This document shows, one piece after another, positions 28,270-36,310 of a stretch of 42,256 nt of DNA (position 1 is the stretch's first letter; every line of letters starts with the position of its first letter). This stretch comes from Oceanicaulis sp. BBD 1991-10. Lineage in GTDB: Bacteria > Pseudomonadota > Alphaproteobacteria > Caulobacterales > Maricaulaceae. The notes beneath the pieces were generated by a model. It was not told where the DNA came from and did not search any database. It saw only the letters and a program-made list of their open reading frames with translations. A program made the translations under genes and the position numbers. The DNA lies in NCBI GenBank assembly GCA_001657295.1, contig LYSW01000020.1:1-42256 (forward strand), written 5' to 3'.

Positions 28270-30009
28270 TCACCATCTCCGTTCAAACCGGCGCCGCAGA
28301 TAGATCGCCACCGCATTGAACACGATCATCAGGCTTAACAGGATCAGGATCGCCGCAGCCGTGCGGGCTTCAAAAGCGCGCTCGGCGCTCGACGACCAGA
28401 TGAAGATTTGCACCGGCATCACCGTGGCCGGCTCGGTAAAGCCGGCCGGCCCGAAACTCGGCGCGTCGGCGATGAAGGCCACCATGCCGATCATCAATAG
28501 CGGCGCAGTTTCGCCCAGGGCCTGGGCGAGACCGATGATCGACCCCGTCAGCATGCCCGGCAAGGCTAAGGGCAGGACATGGTGAAACACCGCCTGGGTT
28601 TTTGAGGCCCCGACCCCCAACGCCGCTTCGCGAATGGAGGGCGGCACGGCCTTCAGCGCCGCCCGCGACGAAATGATCACCGTCGGCAGGGTCATCAGGG
28701 CCAGCACCATGCCCCCGACCAGGGGCGCCGAACGCGGCAGGCCGAAGCTGTTGATGAAGACCGCCAGCCCCAGGAGGCCGAACACGATGGACGGTACGGC
28801 GGCCAGGTTGTTGATATTCACCTCGATAAAGGCCGTGAAACGGTTTTTCGGTGCGAATTCTTCCAGATAGATCGCCGCGCCCACGCCGATCGGAACGGCC
28901 ATCAACATGGTGATCACCATGGTCAGGATCGATCCGACCATCGCGCCCATCACGCCGGCGAGTTCCGGCTCGCGGCTGTCGGCGTTGGTGAAAAGCATCG
29001 TGTTGAAACCGTTGCGGACCAGGCCGCGCTCTTCCAGCGTTCGAGCGAAGACGATCTGACGATCGGTGATCAGGCGCGCCGCGGCCGGCGTCTCCAACTC
29101 CCAGATGATCCAATCAGAAATCGGGGCGTCAGCATCTCCCGCAACAGGCAGGATAAGCCGCCCCCGGGCGCTGCGCGCATCCGCGCCGAGGGTGTCGATC
29201 CGCAGGACGCCGCCATTGATGACGGCGAGAAGCGAGGGATCTTGCGCCGTCAGCTCAATGTCCTGACCGGGCCGCAATCGCATACGCAGCCGTTCGGCCC
29301 GCGCGCTCGCGCGTTCGGCATCAGCGAGAAGCACCTCGCGCTGGTCGAGATCGATGGTGATTTCCGCCAGGACGCGGGCGTCTTCGGCGCGCGCCTCGGC
29401 GAGTTCGGCCCGATCGGTGATATCCGCCCGCAACCGGCTGACAAAGTCGTCAAACACCGGGGCTTGGGCTGTCAACTCAGCCGCGGCGTCATCCATACGT
29501 GCGGTGATCGGCGCCGGGCCGGCGGAGCGGCGTTCTCTGACCGAGGCGCCTTTCAGATAAAGGTCGGCGTCATCGGAGATCGGGAACTCAAACTCGACCG
29601 TCTGGCCGACCAGGCTGGGATTTTCCACGACATCATTGAGCAAGCGCGCCGCGTTGACGGCGCTGTAGAGGCCGAATAGCTCGCGCAGCGGCGCACGCCC
29701 TTCGACTTCGGGGAATTGCTCGCGCAAAGACGCCTGGATCGCGGCGTTATAGCTTCCGCGGCGCAGGCTGGATTCGCTGCGGTCGCCGCGCGGGTCCACC
29801 AGGCTGGCCTCAAGCGCCACCGGCAAGGTCAGCCGATGCGCCGTAAATGCGGGAGCGGACTGGATCATGATCGAGCCGACCAGCACCGCCAGGAAGACCA
29901 CCGCGAGCGCGATCGCCGCCAGACCGTACGCCTGGAAGCGTTGTTCGGCCCGGTGCCGGCGCGCCAGGCGCGCGGCCACCGCCTCCCGGATGGAGGTGAG
30001 ATTACTCAT
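28270..30009 (-). CDS. pstA: Phosphate ABC transporter permease PstA, long form
   Basis: This 579-residue membrane protein is PstA with a large N-terminal extension. A first helix near residues 30-50 precedes roughly 300 residues expected in the periplasm, including a charged helical stretch likely to form a coiled coil around residues 190-250. The beginning of the extension resembles the DUF3333 domain seen in alphaproteobacterial PstA. The permease core follows from about residue 350, with the ATPase-contacting EAA loop [19 protein letters not shown]. Ordinary PstA is about 290 residues. It overlaps the pstC end by eight bases, so the two are coupled. Confidence 0.93.
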   Translation of the reverse strand: MSNLTSIREAVAARLARRHRAEQRFQAYGLAAIALAVVFLAVLVGSIMIQSAPAFTAHRLTLPVALEASLVDPRGDRSESSLRRGSYNAAIQASLREQFPEVEGRAPLRELFGLYSAVNAARLLNDVVENPSLVGQTVEFEFPISDDADLYLKGASVRERRSAGPAPITARMDDAAAELTAQAPVFDDFVSRLRADITDRAELAEARAEDARVLAEITIDLDQREVLLADAERASARAERLRMRLRPGQDIELTAQDPSLLAVINGGVLRIDTLGADARSARGRLILPVAGDADAPISDWIIWELETPAAARLITDRQIVFARTLEERGLVRNGFNTMLFTNADSREPELAGVMGAMVGSILTMVITMLMAVPIGVGAAIYLEEFAPKNRFTAFIEVNINNLAAVPSIVFGLLGLAVFINSFGLPRSAPLVGGMVLALMTLPTVIISSRAALKAVPPSIREAALGVGASKTQAVFHHVLPLALPGMLTGSIIGLAQALGETAPLLMIGMVAFIADAPSFGPAGFTEPATVMPVQIFIWSSSAERAFEARTAAAILILLSLMIVFNAVAIYLRRRFERRW

Positions 30010-31693
30010 AGCGTTCCCGGAAGCGCTGAACCACGCGCAGCGCGATGATGTTCAGCGCCAGCGTGAGAATGAAGAGCACCAGGCCAAGCGCGAAGGCGGA
30101 AAGGGTCTTGGCGCTGTCGAACTCTTGGTCGCCGGTGAGCAGCATGACGATCTGCACCGTGATTGTGGTCACCGATTCCAGGGGGTTGGCGGTCAAGTTC
30201 GCGCCCTGCCCCGCCGCCATGACGACGATCATGGTTTCACCGACCGCCCGGCTGATCGCCAGCAGCACGGCGCCGACAATGCCTGGCAGCGCCGCCGGCA
30301 AGACAACTTGTCGGACCGCTTCAGACTTGGTTGCGCCCATGGCGTAGGCGCCGTCGCGCAGCGATTGCGGAACGGCGTTGATCACATCGTCGGACAGGGA
30401 GGAGACGAAGGGGATGATCATCACCCCCATCACCAAGCCGGCCGAAAGCGCGCTTTGGGTGACTGCATCTTCATAGCCGAGAAAAAGCGCGAAATCGCGC
30501 AGCAACGGCCCAACGGTCAGGAGCGCGAAAAAGCCGTAGACGACGGTTGGCACGCCCGCGAGGATTTCCAGGACAGGCTTCGCGATCGACCGAAATCCAG
30601 GGCTGGCGTATTCGGACAGGTAAATCGCGGCAAACAGGCCCACCGGCACCGCCACCGCCATGGCGATGAGGGTGATGAGCGCCGTGCCCGCAAACAGCGG
30701 CACGGCGCCGAAGGCGCCGGTCTGCCCGACCTGATCGGCGCGGATCGCGATTTGCGGGCTCCAATGCAGCCCGAACAGGAATTCGTGGATGCGCCAGTCG
30801 ATCGATGCGAAAAAGCGGATCGATTCAAACAGAAGCGACAACACGATTCCCAGCGTCGTCAGGATTGCGATGACCGACGCGGCGAACAGCACGAAGGACA
30901 CCGCGCCCTCCACCCGGTTTCGGGCTCTGAAATTGGCCGAAATCCGGCTGCGTCCCCAGGCCAGACCGCCGACCGCCAGGGCGAGCACCGCGCCCGCGAT
31001 CGACCAGCGAAACAGCGCCTCCCACGGAGTCATGGCGCCGGCGGCGGCCTGCAGCTCCGGCGTGAGGCGGCTGGAAAGGCCTTCGTCAAATGCGATCGCG
31101 CGCGCATCGGCGATGAAGAGTTCGCGGCGCTCAGCGGGTGCGCGCCAGTATTCGAAGCCGGCGCGGGCGCGGTCCCCGGCGAGCGAAGCCGGCGCGCGGG
31201 CGGCGACTGAAGCGGCGAAGGCGTCACGGACCTCGCCGCGCTCGACGCTGATCTCATTGCGGCGCACCGTCAGCTCGCCCAGCCGGCGCATCAAATCATC
31301 CGCATTTTCACCGCTGTTGGACGCGCGGATGATCTCGTTTCGAGCGGCGAGCGCTTCCGCTTCGACCTGGCTGGCGGCTTCGGCGAGGCGCGCATAATCC
31401 GTGCTGGCTGCGATTTCAGCTTCATAGGCGCGTATGAGCGGCGCCGCCTCGCGCTCGAGCTCACCCATGGACAGGGTGTTGACTAAAGCCGCGCCGAACA
31501 CCCCGTAGACCGCCAGCAGCAGGAAGGACGGCACGCCGGTCCAGATCGCGATATAATATCCGTAATAATTCGGCAGAGAGTGAAGCGAGGCGGGGCGCCC
31601 GCCGGCAGCCGCGGCGGCCCGCCGGCGGCCGACCAAAAAGCCGACGGCCGTCAGCACAAGCAAGGCAAGCGCGACGAAGACCGAGATCTGCAT
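30002..31693 (-). CDS. pstC: Phosphate ABC transporter permease PstC, long form
   Basis: This 563-residue permease is the partner of PstA. Two N-terminal helices are followed by a charged, probably coiled-coil insertion (about residues 65-240, for example EREAAPLIRAYEAEI) before the usual core. The EAA loop reads LRDGAYAMGATKSEAVRQVV and SRAVGETMIVVMAAG is a PstC signature. Ordinary PstC is about 320 residues. The ATG at 31693 has GGAG five bases upstream; an ATG five codons earlier is weaker. It is preceded by a strong Pho box. No pstS lies next to it. Confidence 0.93.
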   Translation of the reverse strand: MQISVFVALALLVLTAVGFLVGRRRAAAAAGGRPASLHSLPNYYGYYIAIWTGVPSFLLLAVYGVFGAALVNTLSMGELEREAAPLIRAYEAEIAASTDYARLAEAASQVEAEALAARNEIIRASNSGENADDLMRRLGELTVRRNEISVERGEVRDAFAASVAARAPASLAGDRARAGFEYWRAPAERRELFIADARAIAFDEGLSSRLTPELQAAAGAMTPWEALFRWSIAGAVLALAVGGLAWGRSRISANFRARNRVEGAVSFVLFAASVIAILTTLGIVLSLLFESIRFFASIDWRIHEFLFGLHWSPQIAIRADQVGQTGAFGAVPLFAGTALITLIAMAVAVPVGLFAAIYLSEYASPGFRSIAKPVLEILAGVPTVVYGFFALLTVGPLLRDFALFLGYEDAVTQSALSAGLVMGVMIIPFVSSLSDDVINAVPQSLRDGAYAMGATKSEAVRQVVLPAALPGIVGAVLLAISRAVGETMIVVMAAGQGANLTANPLESVTTITVQIVMLLTGDQEFDSAKTLSAFALGLVLFILTLALNIIALRVVQRFRERYE

Positions 31694-31790
31694 GACTGCT
31701 CCAAACACCCGACGCGCACGGGGGCGCGGACCTCAGGCTGCACGCGCCTGAAGCCGAGGCGCGAACCTGCTCCGGATCGATCAATTGAAT

Positions 31791-31819
31791 ATGTCAGTTA
31801 AATGACAGTTTTGTAACAA
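31791..31819 (-). promoter_or_regulatory. Pho box with three PhoB half-sites upstream of pstC
   Basis: On the minus strand three 7-base half-sites stand at an 11-base period: TTGTTAC, CTGTCAT and CTGACAT, separated by AAAA and TTAA. The last two form CTGTCATTTAACTGACAT, close to the E. coli Pho box consensus. The site is about 100 bases before the pstC ATG and should make pstCAB-phoUB PhoB-activated. Confidence 0.85.
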
Positions 31820-31851
31820 CGACGGGCGGCCGCCAAAGGCTATGAAACTGT

Positions 31852-33279
31852 TCAGGTATCCGCCTGAACTAGGTCATTCGATTCGATCTTCGCAACCGGG
31901 CGCGGCTGGGACCCGGCGACGGGGAAGAAGACTGAAAAGACCGAGCCCGCGCCCGGCGCGCTCTCAACCGAGAGGCCGCCGCGATGGCGGTTCACGATGT
32001 GCTTGACGATCGCAAGGCCCAAACCGGTGCCCGCCATCGGTCCGCTTTTCTGACCGTCCACTCGGAAGAAACGTTCCGCAAGGCGTGGCAGATACCGGCG
32101 TTCAATCCCCGCTCCCTTGTCACGCACTCGCACGACGCCGAAGCGTTGATCCGGATCCAGGACCGGCGCGGCCAAGGTCAATCGCCCCGAATCCTCGGTG
32201 ATGCGGGTTCTGGCCTGCTCCGCGGCGTCAAGCGTGCGTCCGTGATACACGCAAATGCAGATCTCGGATCGGTCGGTCGAGTATTTCAGCGCATTGCCGA
32301 CCAGGTTCTCGATCACCTCGAAAAGCTGGTCACGATCGCCGCGGACGGGCGCCGGGGCGTCACCCAGCTCCAGTTCAAGGCGGATATTGCGGCGCTCCGC
32401 AACCGGGGCGAGGGATTCTGCTACCTCGCCGACCAGCTGATTGAGATCGACGAGATCTGTCGGCGGCACATGTTCATTCATCTCCACGCGCGACAGCGAT
32501 AGAAGATCGTTGATCAGCCGCCGCATGCGCTCGGTCTGTTCCTGCATGATCGCCAGGAAGCGGTCCCGGGCTTCCTCATCGTCCCGGGCTGGGCCGTTCA
32601 GCGTTTCAATAAATCCGGCGAGCGAGGAGAGCGGGGTGCGCAACTCATGGCTCGCGTTGGCCAGGAAATCCGCCCGCATGCGTTCGGCCCGCTTTGAAGA
32701 CGTGTCGTCCGCCAGAACCAACATGGCTCGAAACGGCATCGGCCCCGGGAGCTCCAGGCGGATCGGCTCGACAAATGCGCGAACATGACTTTCCAGCGGC
32801 GCGATCGTCGAATACTCCACCGTCGCGCCGCGTTCACCGCGCAGCGCGGCGCTGACCGCCTCCAGAACCCTGGGCTGGCGCAGCACCGTTGACAAAAGGC
32901 CGCGCTCGGCGCCGAGCCCCAGGAATGCGCGCGCGGCGGGATTGGCGCGTTCGATCCGGCCGCCCGGGCCGATCAACAAAACCGGAATCGGCAAGCGCTC
33001 GATCATCGCGGCGCTATTGTCAGACGGCGCTTCCGGGCTTTCCGTCGCCGGCGCCGCTTGCTGGCCCGGCTCCATCGCGGTGAGAGCGGTCAGATAATAA
33101 ACGAAACCCAACGCCGCAAACGCCAGGGCGGCGGACAGGAAGGCCGGAACGGAGAGCTCGCCGCTGAACGCGAGCACGGCGAGCACGATGATCCCCAACG
33201 CCACCGTCAACACCACATCGCGGCGGCGCGGGCGATCGGCGCCGGAACCCGGCGCGGCGGCTTGAGGCGGTTGATCCAT
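31852..33279 (-). CDS. phoR: Phosphate regulon sensor histidine kinase PhoR
   Basis: This 475-residue membrane kinase phosphorylates PhoB in low phosphate. Two helices lie near residues 20-65, followed by a PAS domain (IERLPIPVLLIGPGGRIERA). The HisKA motif NASHELRTPLSSLAGF carries the phospho-accepting His211. The ATP-binding domain shows NLVGNALKYS (N box) and GTGLGLAIVKHIV (G2 box). Short periplasmic exposure is typical for PhoR, which reads Pst and PhoU rather than free phosphate. The ATG at 33279 is favoured over 33294, but neither has a strong ribosome-binding site. A Pho box separates it from pstC, so pstC can be induced independently. Confidence 0.95.
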   Translation of the reverse strand: MDQPPQAAAPGSGADRPRRRDVVLTVALGIIVLAVLAFSGELSVPAFLSAALAFAALGFVYYLTALTAMEPGQQAAPATESPEAPSDNSAAMIERLPIPVLLIGPGGRIERANPAARAFLGLGAERGLLSTVLRQPRVLEAVSAALRGERGATVEYSTIAPLESHVRAFVEPIRLELPGPMPFRAMLVLADDTSSKRAERMRADFLANASHELRTPLSSLAGFIETLNGPARDDEEARDRFLAIMQEQTERMRRLINDLLSLSRVEMNEHVPPTDLVDLNQLVGEVAESLAPVAERRNIRLELELGDAPAPVRGDRDQLFEVIENLVGNALKYSTDRSEICICVYHGRTLDAAEQARTRITEDSGRLTLAAPVLDPDQRFGVVRVRDKGAGIERRYLPRLAERFFRVDGQKSGPMAGTGLGLAIVKHIVNRHRGGLSVESAPGAGSVFSVFFPVAGSQPRPVAKIESNDLVQADT

Positions 33280-33345
33280 ACAGCTTTCTAGCACGGATGT
33301 GTGACAGGCCGGTCTCCGGCTGCGCTCTGCCGGGTCGGTTCCCGC

Positions 33346-33358
33346 CTGTCAATGACAG
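33346..33358. promoter_or_regulatory. Palindrome CTGTCA-A-TGACAG upstream of phoR
   Basis: This perfect 13-base inverted repeat includes a CTGTCAT on the minus strand identical to a PhoB half-site, 70-80 bases before phoR. A proper direct-repeat Pho box is not formed, so PhoB binding is uncertain. Confidence 0.35.
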
Positions 33359-33512
33359 GTTATTGCGAAACCTCACGCATCCAAACGCTGCCCGCACGGC
33401 ATCTTGCTTCTAAGAGCCGGTCGCATTGACGCGAAACGGATTCATTACAAGGACCCAACACCTGTATGAACTTTTCGTAATTCGAGAAAAATTTGTCGTT
33501 TTTCGATAAGTT

Positions 33513-33541
33513 TTGATTGACTTTCAAGAAGCCCTTATTAG
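33513..33541 (+). promoter_or_regulatory. Sigma-70-like promoter of the RND efflux operon
   Basis: TTGATT (33513-33518) and TATTAG (33536-33541) are separated by exactly 17 bases. The predicted start of transcription lies about 35 bases before the TTG start codon of the first gene. Confidence 0.6.
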
Positions 33542-33583
33542 GGTGCGGTCAAAATTCGACCTCATAATCTGGAGCCTGAACAA

Positions 33584-34969
33584 TTGCTTCGTCGCGTCTC
33601 TCCCCTATTCGCCGTCCTCGTTGTGGCGGCCTGCACGACCACTCCGGAGCTGGACGCGACCGCGCCGGTGGATACGCCTGCGCTGTTTGCCGCGCTGAAT
33701 GCGGAGGCCGGTCCGGCCTCGAGCGACTGGGTGGCGGGCTTCAATGATTCGCAATTGTCCGACCTGATCACGCGAGCGCTGGACGCCAACCCGTCGATTC
33801 TGTCGGCCCGCGCCAGCCTGGATGCGGCTGAAGCCAGCGCCCGGTCCGCGCGCGCAGGGCTGCTGCCGACTCTGGACGGATCCGCGTCCGTGACCGAACG
33901 CGATGGCGGCAATGCCGCGGGCACATCCTTTTCCCTGGGTTTGGACGCCGCCTGGCAGGCGGATGTCTGGGGCCGGTTGAGCGACACCTCTCGCGCCGGC
34001 GTTCTGTCGGCTGAAGCCGCCCGCGCGGACTGGCATGGCGCGCGCCTGTCGATCGCCGCCGCGACCGCCCGGGCCTGGTACGCCCTTAACGAGGCCGCGC
34101 TGCAGACCGATCTGGCGCGGCAGGATGTCGAGACGCGCACCCGCCAGCTGGAGATCGTCGTGCGACGCTTCAACCGCGGCGTTTCCCGGTCATCCGACGT
34201 GCGAACGGCGCGGTCCGCATTGGCCTCCAGCCGCGCCGCCCTGGCCTCGCGCGAACAGGCCGAAGCGGCGTCGGCGCGCACGCTGGAAACGCTGCTGGGC
34301 GGCTATCCGGCGGGCGCTATCGACGGCGATCGCGGCCTGCCGCAACTCGATCAGGTGCCCAATCCCGGCGCGCCGGAGGCCTTGTTCGAGCGCCGGCCCG
34401 ATCTTGTCGCTTCCGCAGCGCGGCTGGCCGCCGCCGGCTTCTCGGCGGAGGCCGCGCGCAAGGCGCTGTATCCGAGCCTGAATCTGCGCGCCAGCGTCAG
34501 CGATGGCGGCGCGGACCTGGAGGATATTTTCGACTTCGACGATTTGGTCAGCTCGGTCGCCGCTTCAATCGCCGCGCCCATCTTCCGCGGCGGCGCCCTG
34601 CGCGCTGAACGCGACCGGCAGGCGGCGAACGCCCGGCGTCAGGCCGCGCAATATGTCGACACCGCGCTCACCGCGCTGCGCGAGGCGGAGAACGCCATCG
34701 ACGCCGACGCGCGCCTGGCCGAACGGGTCGACGCGCTGGCGGAAGCTGTCGTGGAAGCGGAAGCGGCTCTGGAGCTGGTCGAACGCCAATACGCTTCCGG
34801 CGTGGCGTCGATCTTCGAGCTCATCGATGCGCAAACGCGCCTGATCAACGCCAACGCCCAGCTCATCTCGGCGCGCGGCGATCGGGTGGATAACCGGATT
34901 GCGCTCCATCTCGCCATCGCGGGCGATTTCGCCGCCGGAGGCGGCATCGCGCCTGGCGCAAGCAACTAG
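33584..34969 (+). CDS. RND efflux outer membrane factor, lipoprotein of the OprM type
   Basis: This 461-residue protein is the outer-membrane channel of a tripartite efflux pump. It starts at a TTG with GGAG nine bases upstream; no ATG gives the signal peptide. The signal MLRRVSPLFAVLVVAAC ends in a lipobox with Cys17, so the mature protein is lipid-anchored. The TolC fold shows as two repeated helical halves, with DLITRALDANPSILSARASL in the first and ALTALREAENAIDADARL in the second. The phrase FERRPDLVASAARL is a family hallmark. It is the first gene of the operon, 40 bases before the adaptor. Confidence 0.92.
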   Translation: MLRRVSPLFAVLVVAACTTTPELDATAPVDTPALFAALNAEAGPASSDWVAGFNDSQLSDLITRALDANPSILSARASLDAAEASARSARAGLLPTLDGSASVTERDGGNAAGTSFSLGLDAAWQADVWGRLSDTSRAGVLSAEAARADWHGARLSIAAATARAWYALNEAALQTDLARQDVETRTRQLEIVVRRFNRGVSRSSDVRTARSALASSRAALASREQAEAASARTLETLLGGYPAGAIDGDRGLPQLDQVPNPGAPEALFERRPDLVASAARLAAAGFSAEAARKALYPSLNLRASVSDGGADLEDIFDFDDLVSSVAASIAAPIFRGGALRAERDRQAANARRQAAQYVDTALTALREAENAIDADARLAERVDALAEAVVEAEAALELVERQYASGVASIFELIDAQTRLINANAQLISARGDRVDNRIALHLAIAGDFAAGGGIAPGASN

Positions 34970-35017
34970 GGAAAGAACCGGCGGAACCGGTCACAGCGAC
35001 AAAAATAGAGGTTGGTC

Positions 35018-36280
35018 ATGATTGGACGGATTTTAATAAGCATCGCCTTGATCTTCGGGGTGATCATTCTGGTGGGAGCCGCGGTTTTCGGCCTGGCCTT
35101 CACCGCAGAGGAACCGGAACGGGCGGAAGTGGTGGCGCGGCCCACAGCGGTCTTCGTGACCGAGGCGCAATCCACGCCGGTTCAGCTTTCGGTGCGAACG
35201 CAAGGTGAAGTCACCCCGCTCACCGAGATCGACCTGGTCGCCCAGGTCTCCGGCCGGATCACCTTCGTGAATCCCAACTTCGTCAATGGCGGCTTCTTTG
35301 AAGCCGGCGAGACGCTGATCCAGCTTGAGGATGCGGATTACCGCCTGGCGGTCACCCGCGCCTCCGCCCTCGTGGCCCAGCGTCGCCAACAATTGATCCG
35401 GGAAGAAGCTGAAGCCGACCTGGCCCGCCAGGAGTGGGAAGCGCTGGGCGAAGGCGAAGCCAGCGCCCTGACGCTGCGTGAGCCGCAAATGGCGGAAGCG
35501 CAGGCCCAGCTCGCCGCCGCCCAGGCCAGCCTGGCGGAAGCGCGCCTGAACCTGTCGCGGACCCGCATCTCCGCACCGTTCGACGGCCGAGTGCGCATGA
35601 AGAGCGCGGATCTTGGCCAATTCGTCGGACCGGGCGCGCGGGTCGGCCGCGTCTTCTCGACGGATCGCGTGGAAGTGCGTCTGCCGCTGACGAATTCGGA
35701 ACTGGCGACGCTGGGCATGCCGCTGGCCTTCCAGGCCGCCAGCTACGACGCCGGACCGGCGGTCCAGCTGAGTGCGGAAGTCGCTGGCGAAATCCGTTAT
35801 TGGGACGGCCACGTGGTGCGCACCGACAGCGCCATTGATCCGCAGACCCGCACCTTGAGCGCCATCATCGAGGTCTCCGACCCCTATGGCGCCGCCGCGC
35901 AAGCCGCCGGCGCTCCGCTGGCCGTGGGTCTGTTCGTCAATGCTGACATCGCCGGCCAATCGATCGACTACGCCTACGCCCTGCCCCGCAGCGCATTGCG
36001 GGGGGCCAACGAAATCTTCGTGGCCGAACGCGACGGCACCCTTTCGATCCGACAGGTCACGGTCGCCGATTCCACCGCGGACGCGGTGATCGTCACCTCA
36101 GGCGTCACAGCGGGCGACCGGGTCGTGGTTTCGCCGCTTCGCGGCGCCGCTGACGGCATGCTGATCCGCGCCCTGGGCCCGGACGGCGAGCCGCTGGATC
36201 CGGAGCCTGAAGATGAAGACGAGGCCGGCGAAGAAGCCGAGGCCGTCGCTGAACAAACCGCCGGCTCGCGCGCCCGCTAG
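35018..36280 (+). CDS. RND efflux periplasmic adaptor subunit
   Basis: This 420-residue membrane-fusion protein links the pump to the outer-membrane channel. An N-terminal hydrophobic anchor spans roughly residues 4-27. A lipoyl-type half motif (EIDLVAQVSGRITFV), a coiled-coil hairpin around residues 110-180 (rich in Ala, Glu and Gln), and the second lipoyl half LSRTRISAPFDGRV follow in order. The C-terminal tail is very acidic (EPEDEDEAGEEAEA), which is unusual for the family. The ATG at 35018 has GAGG six bases upstream. Confidence 0.93.
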   Translation: MIGRILISIALIFGVIILVGAAVFGLAFTAEEPERAEVVARPTAVFVTEAQSTPVQLSVRTQGEVTPLTEIDLVAQVSGRITFVNPNFVNGGFFEAGETLIQLEDADYRLAVTRASALVAQRRQQLIREEAEADLARQEWEALGEGEASALTLREPQMAEAQAQLAAAQASLAEARLNLSRTRISAPFDGRVRMKSADLGQFVGPGARVGRVFSTDRVEVRLPLTNSELATLGMPLAFQAASYDAGPAVQLSAEVAGEIRYWDGHVVRTDSAIDPQTRTLSAIIEVSDPYGAAAQAAGAPLAVGLFVNADIAGQSIDYAYALPRSALRGANEIFVAERDGTLSIRQVTVADSTADAVIVTSGVTAGDRVVVSPLRGAADGMLIRALGPDGEPLDPEPEDEDEAGEEAEAVAEQTAGSRAR

Positions 36281-36310
36281 GGGCGCCGGCAAGACACAGG
36301 AGAGACCGGC

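Larger units (their letters stand above)
33280..33583. other. Divergent phoR/RND operon intergenic region
   Basis: This 304-base gap contains no convincing gene. It holds a 13-bp palindrome (33346-33358), a GANTC site (GATTC, 33439-33443), an A/T-rich inverted repeat (33486-33504) and a good promoter for the RND operon. It is notably AT-rich in its last 120 bases. Confidence 0.6.

Noticed and set aside
29867-31210. A 447-residue plus-strand frame over pstA and pstC
   Set aside because: Antisense to the coupled pst genes and rich in Arg, His, Gln and Asp with no motif.
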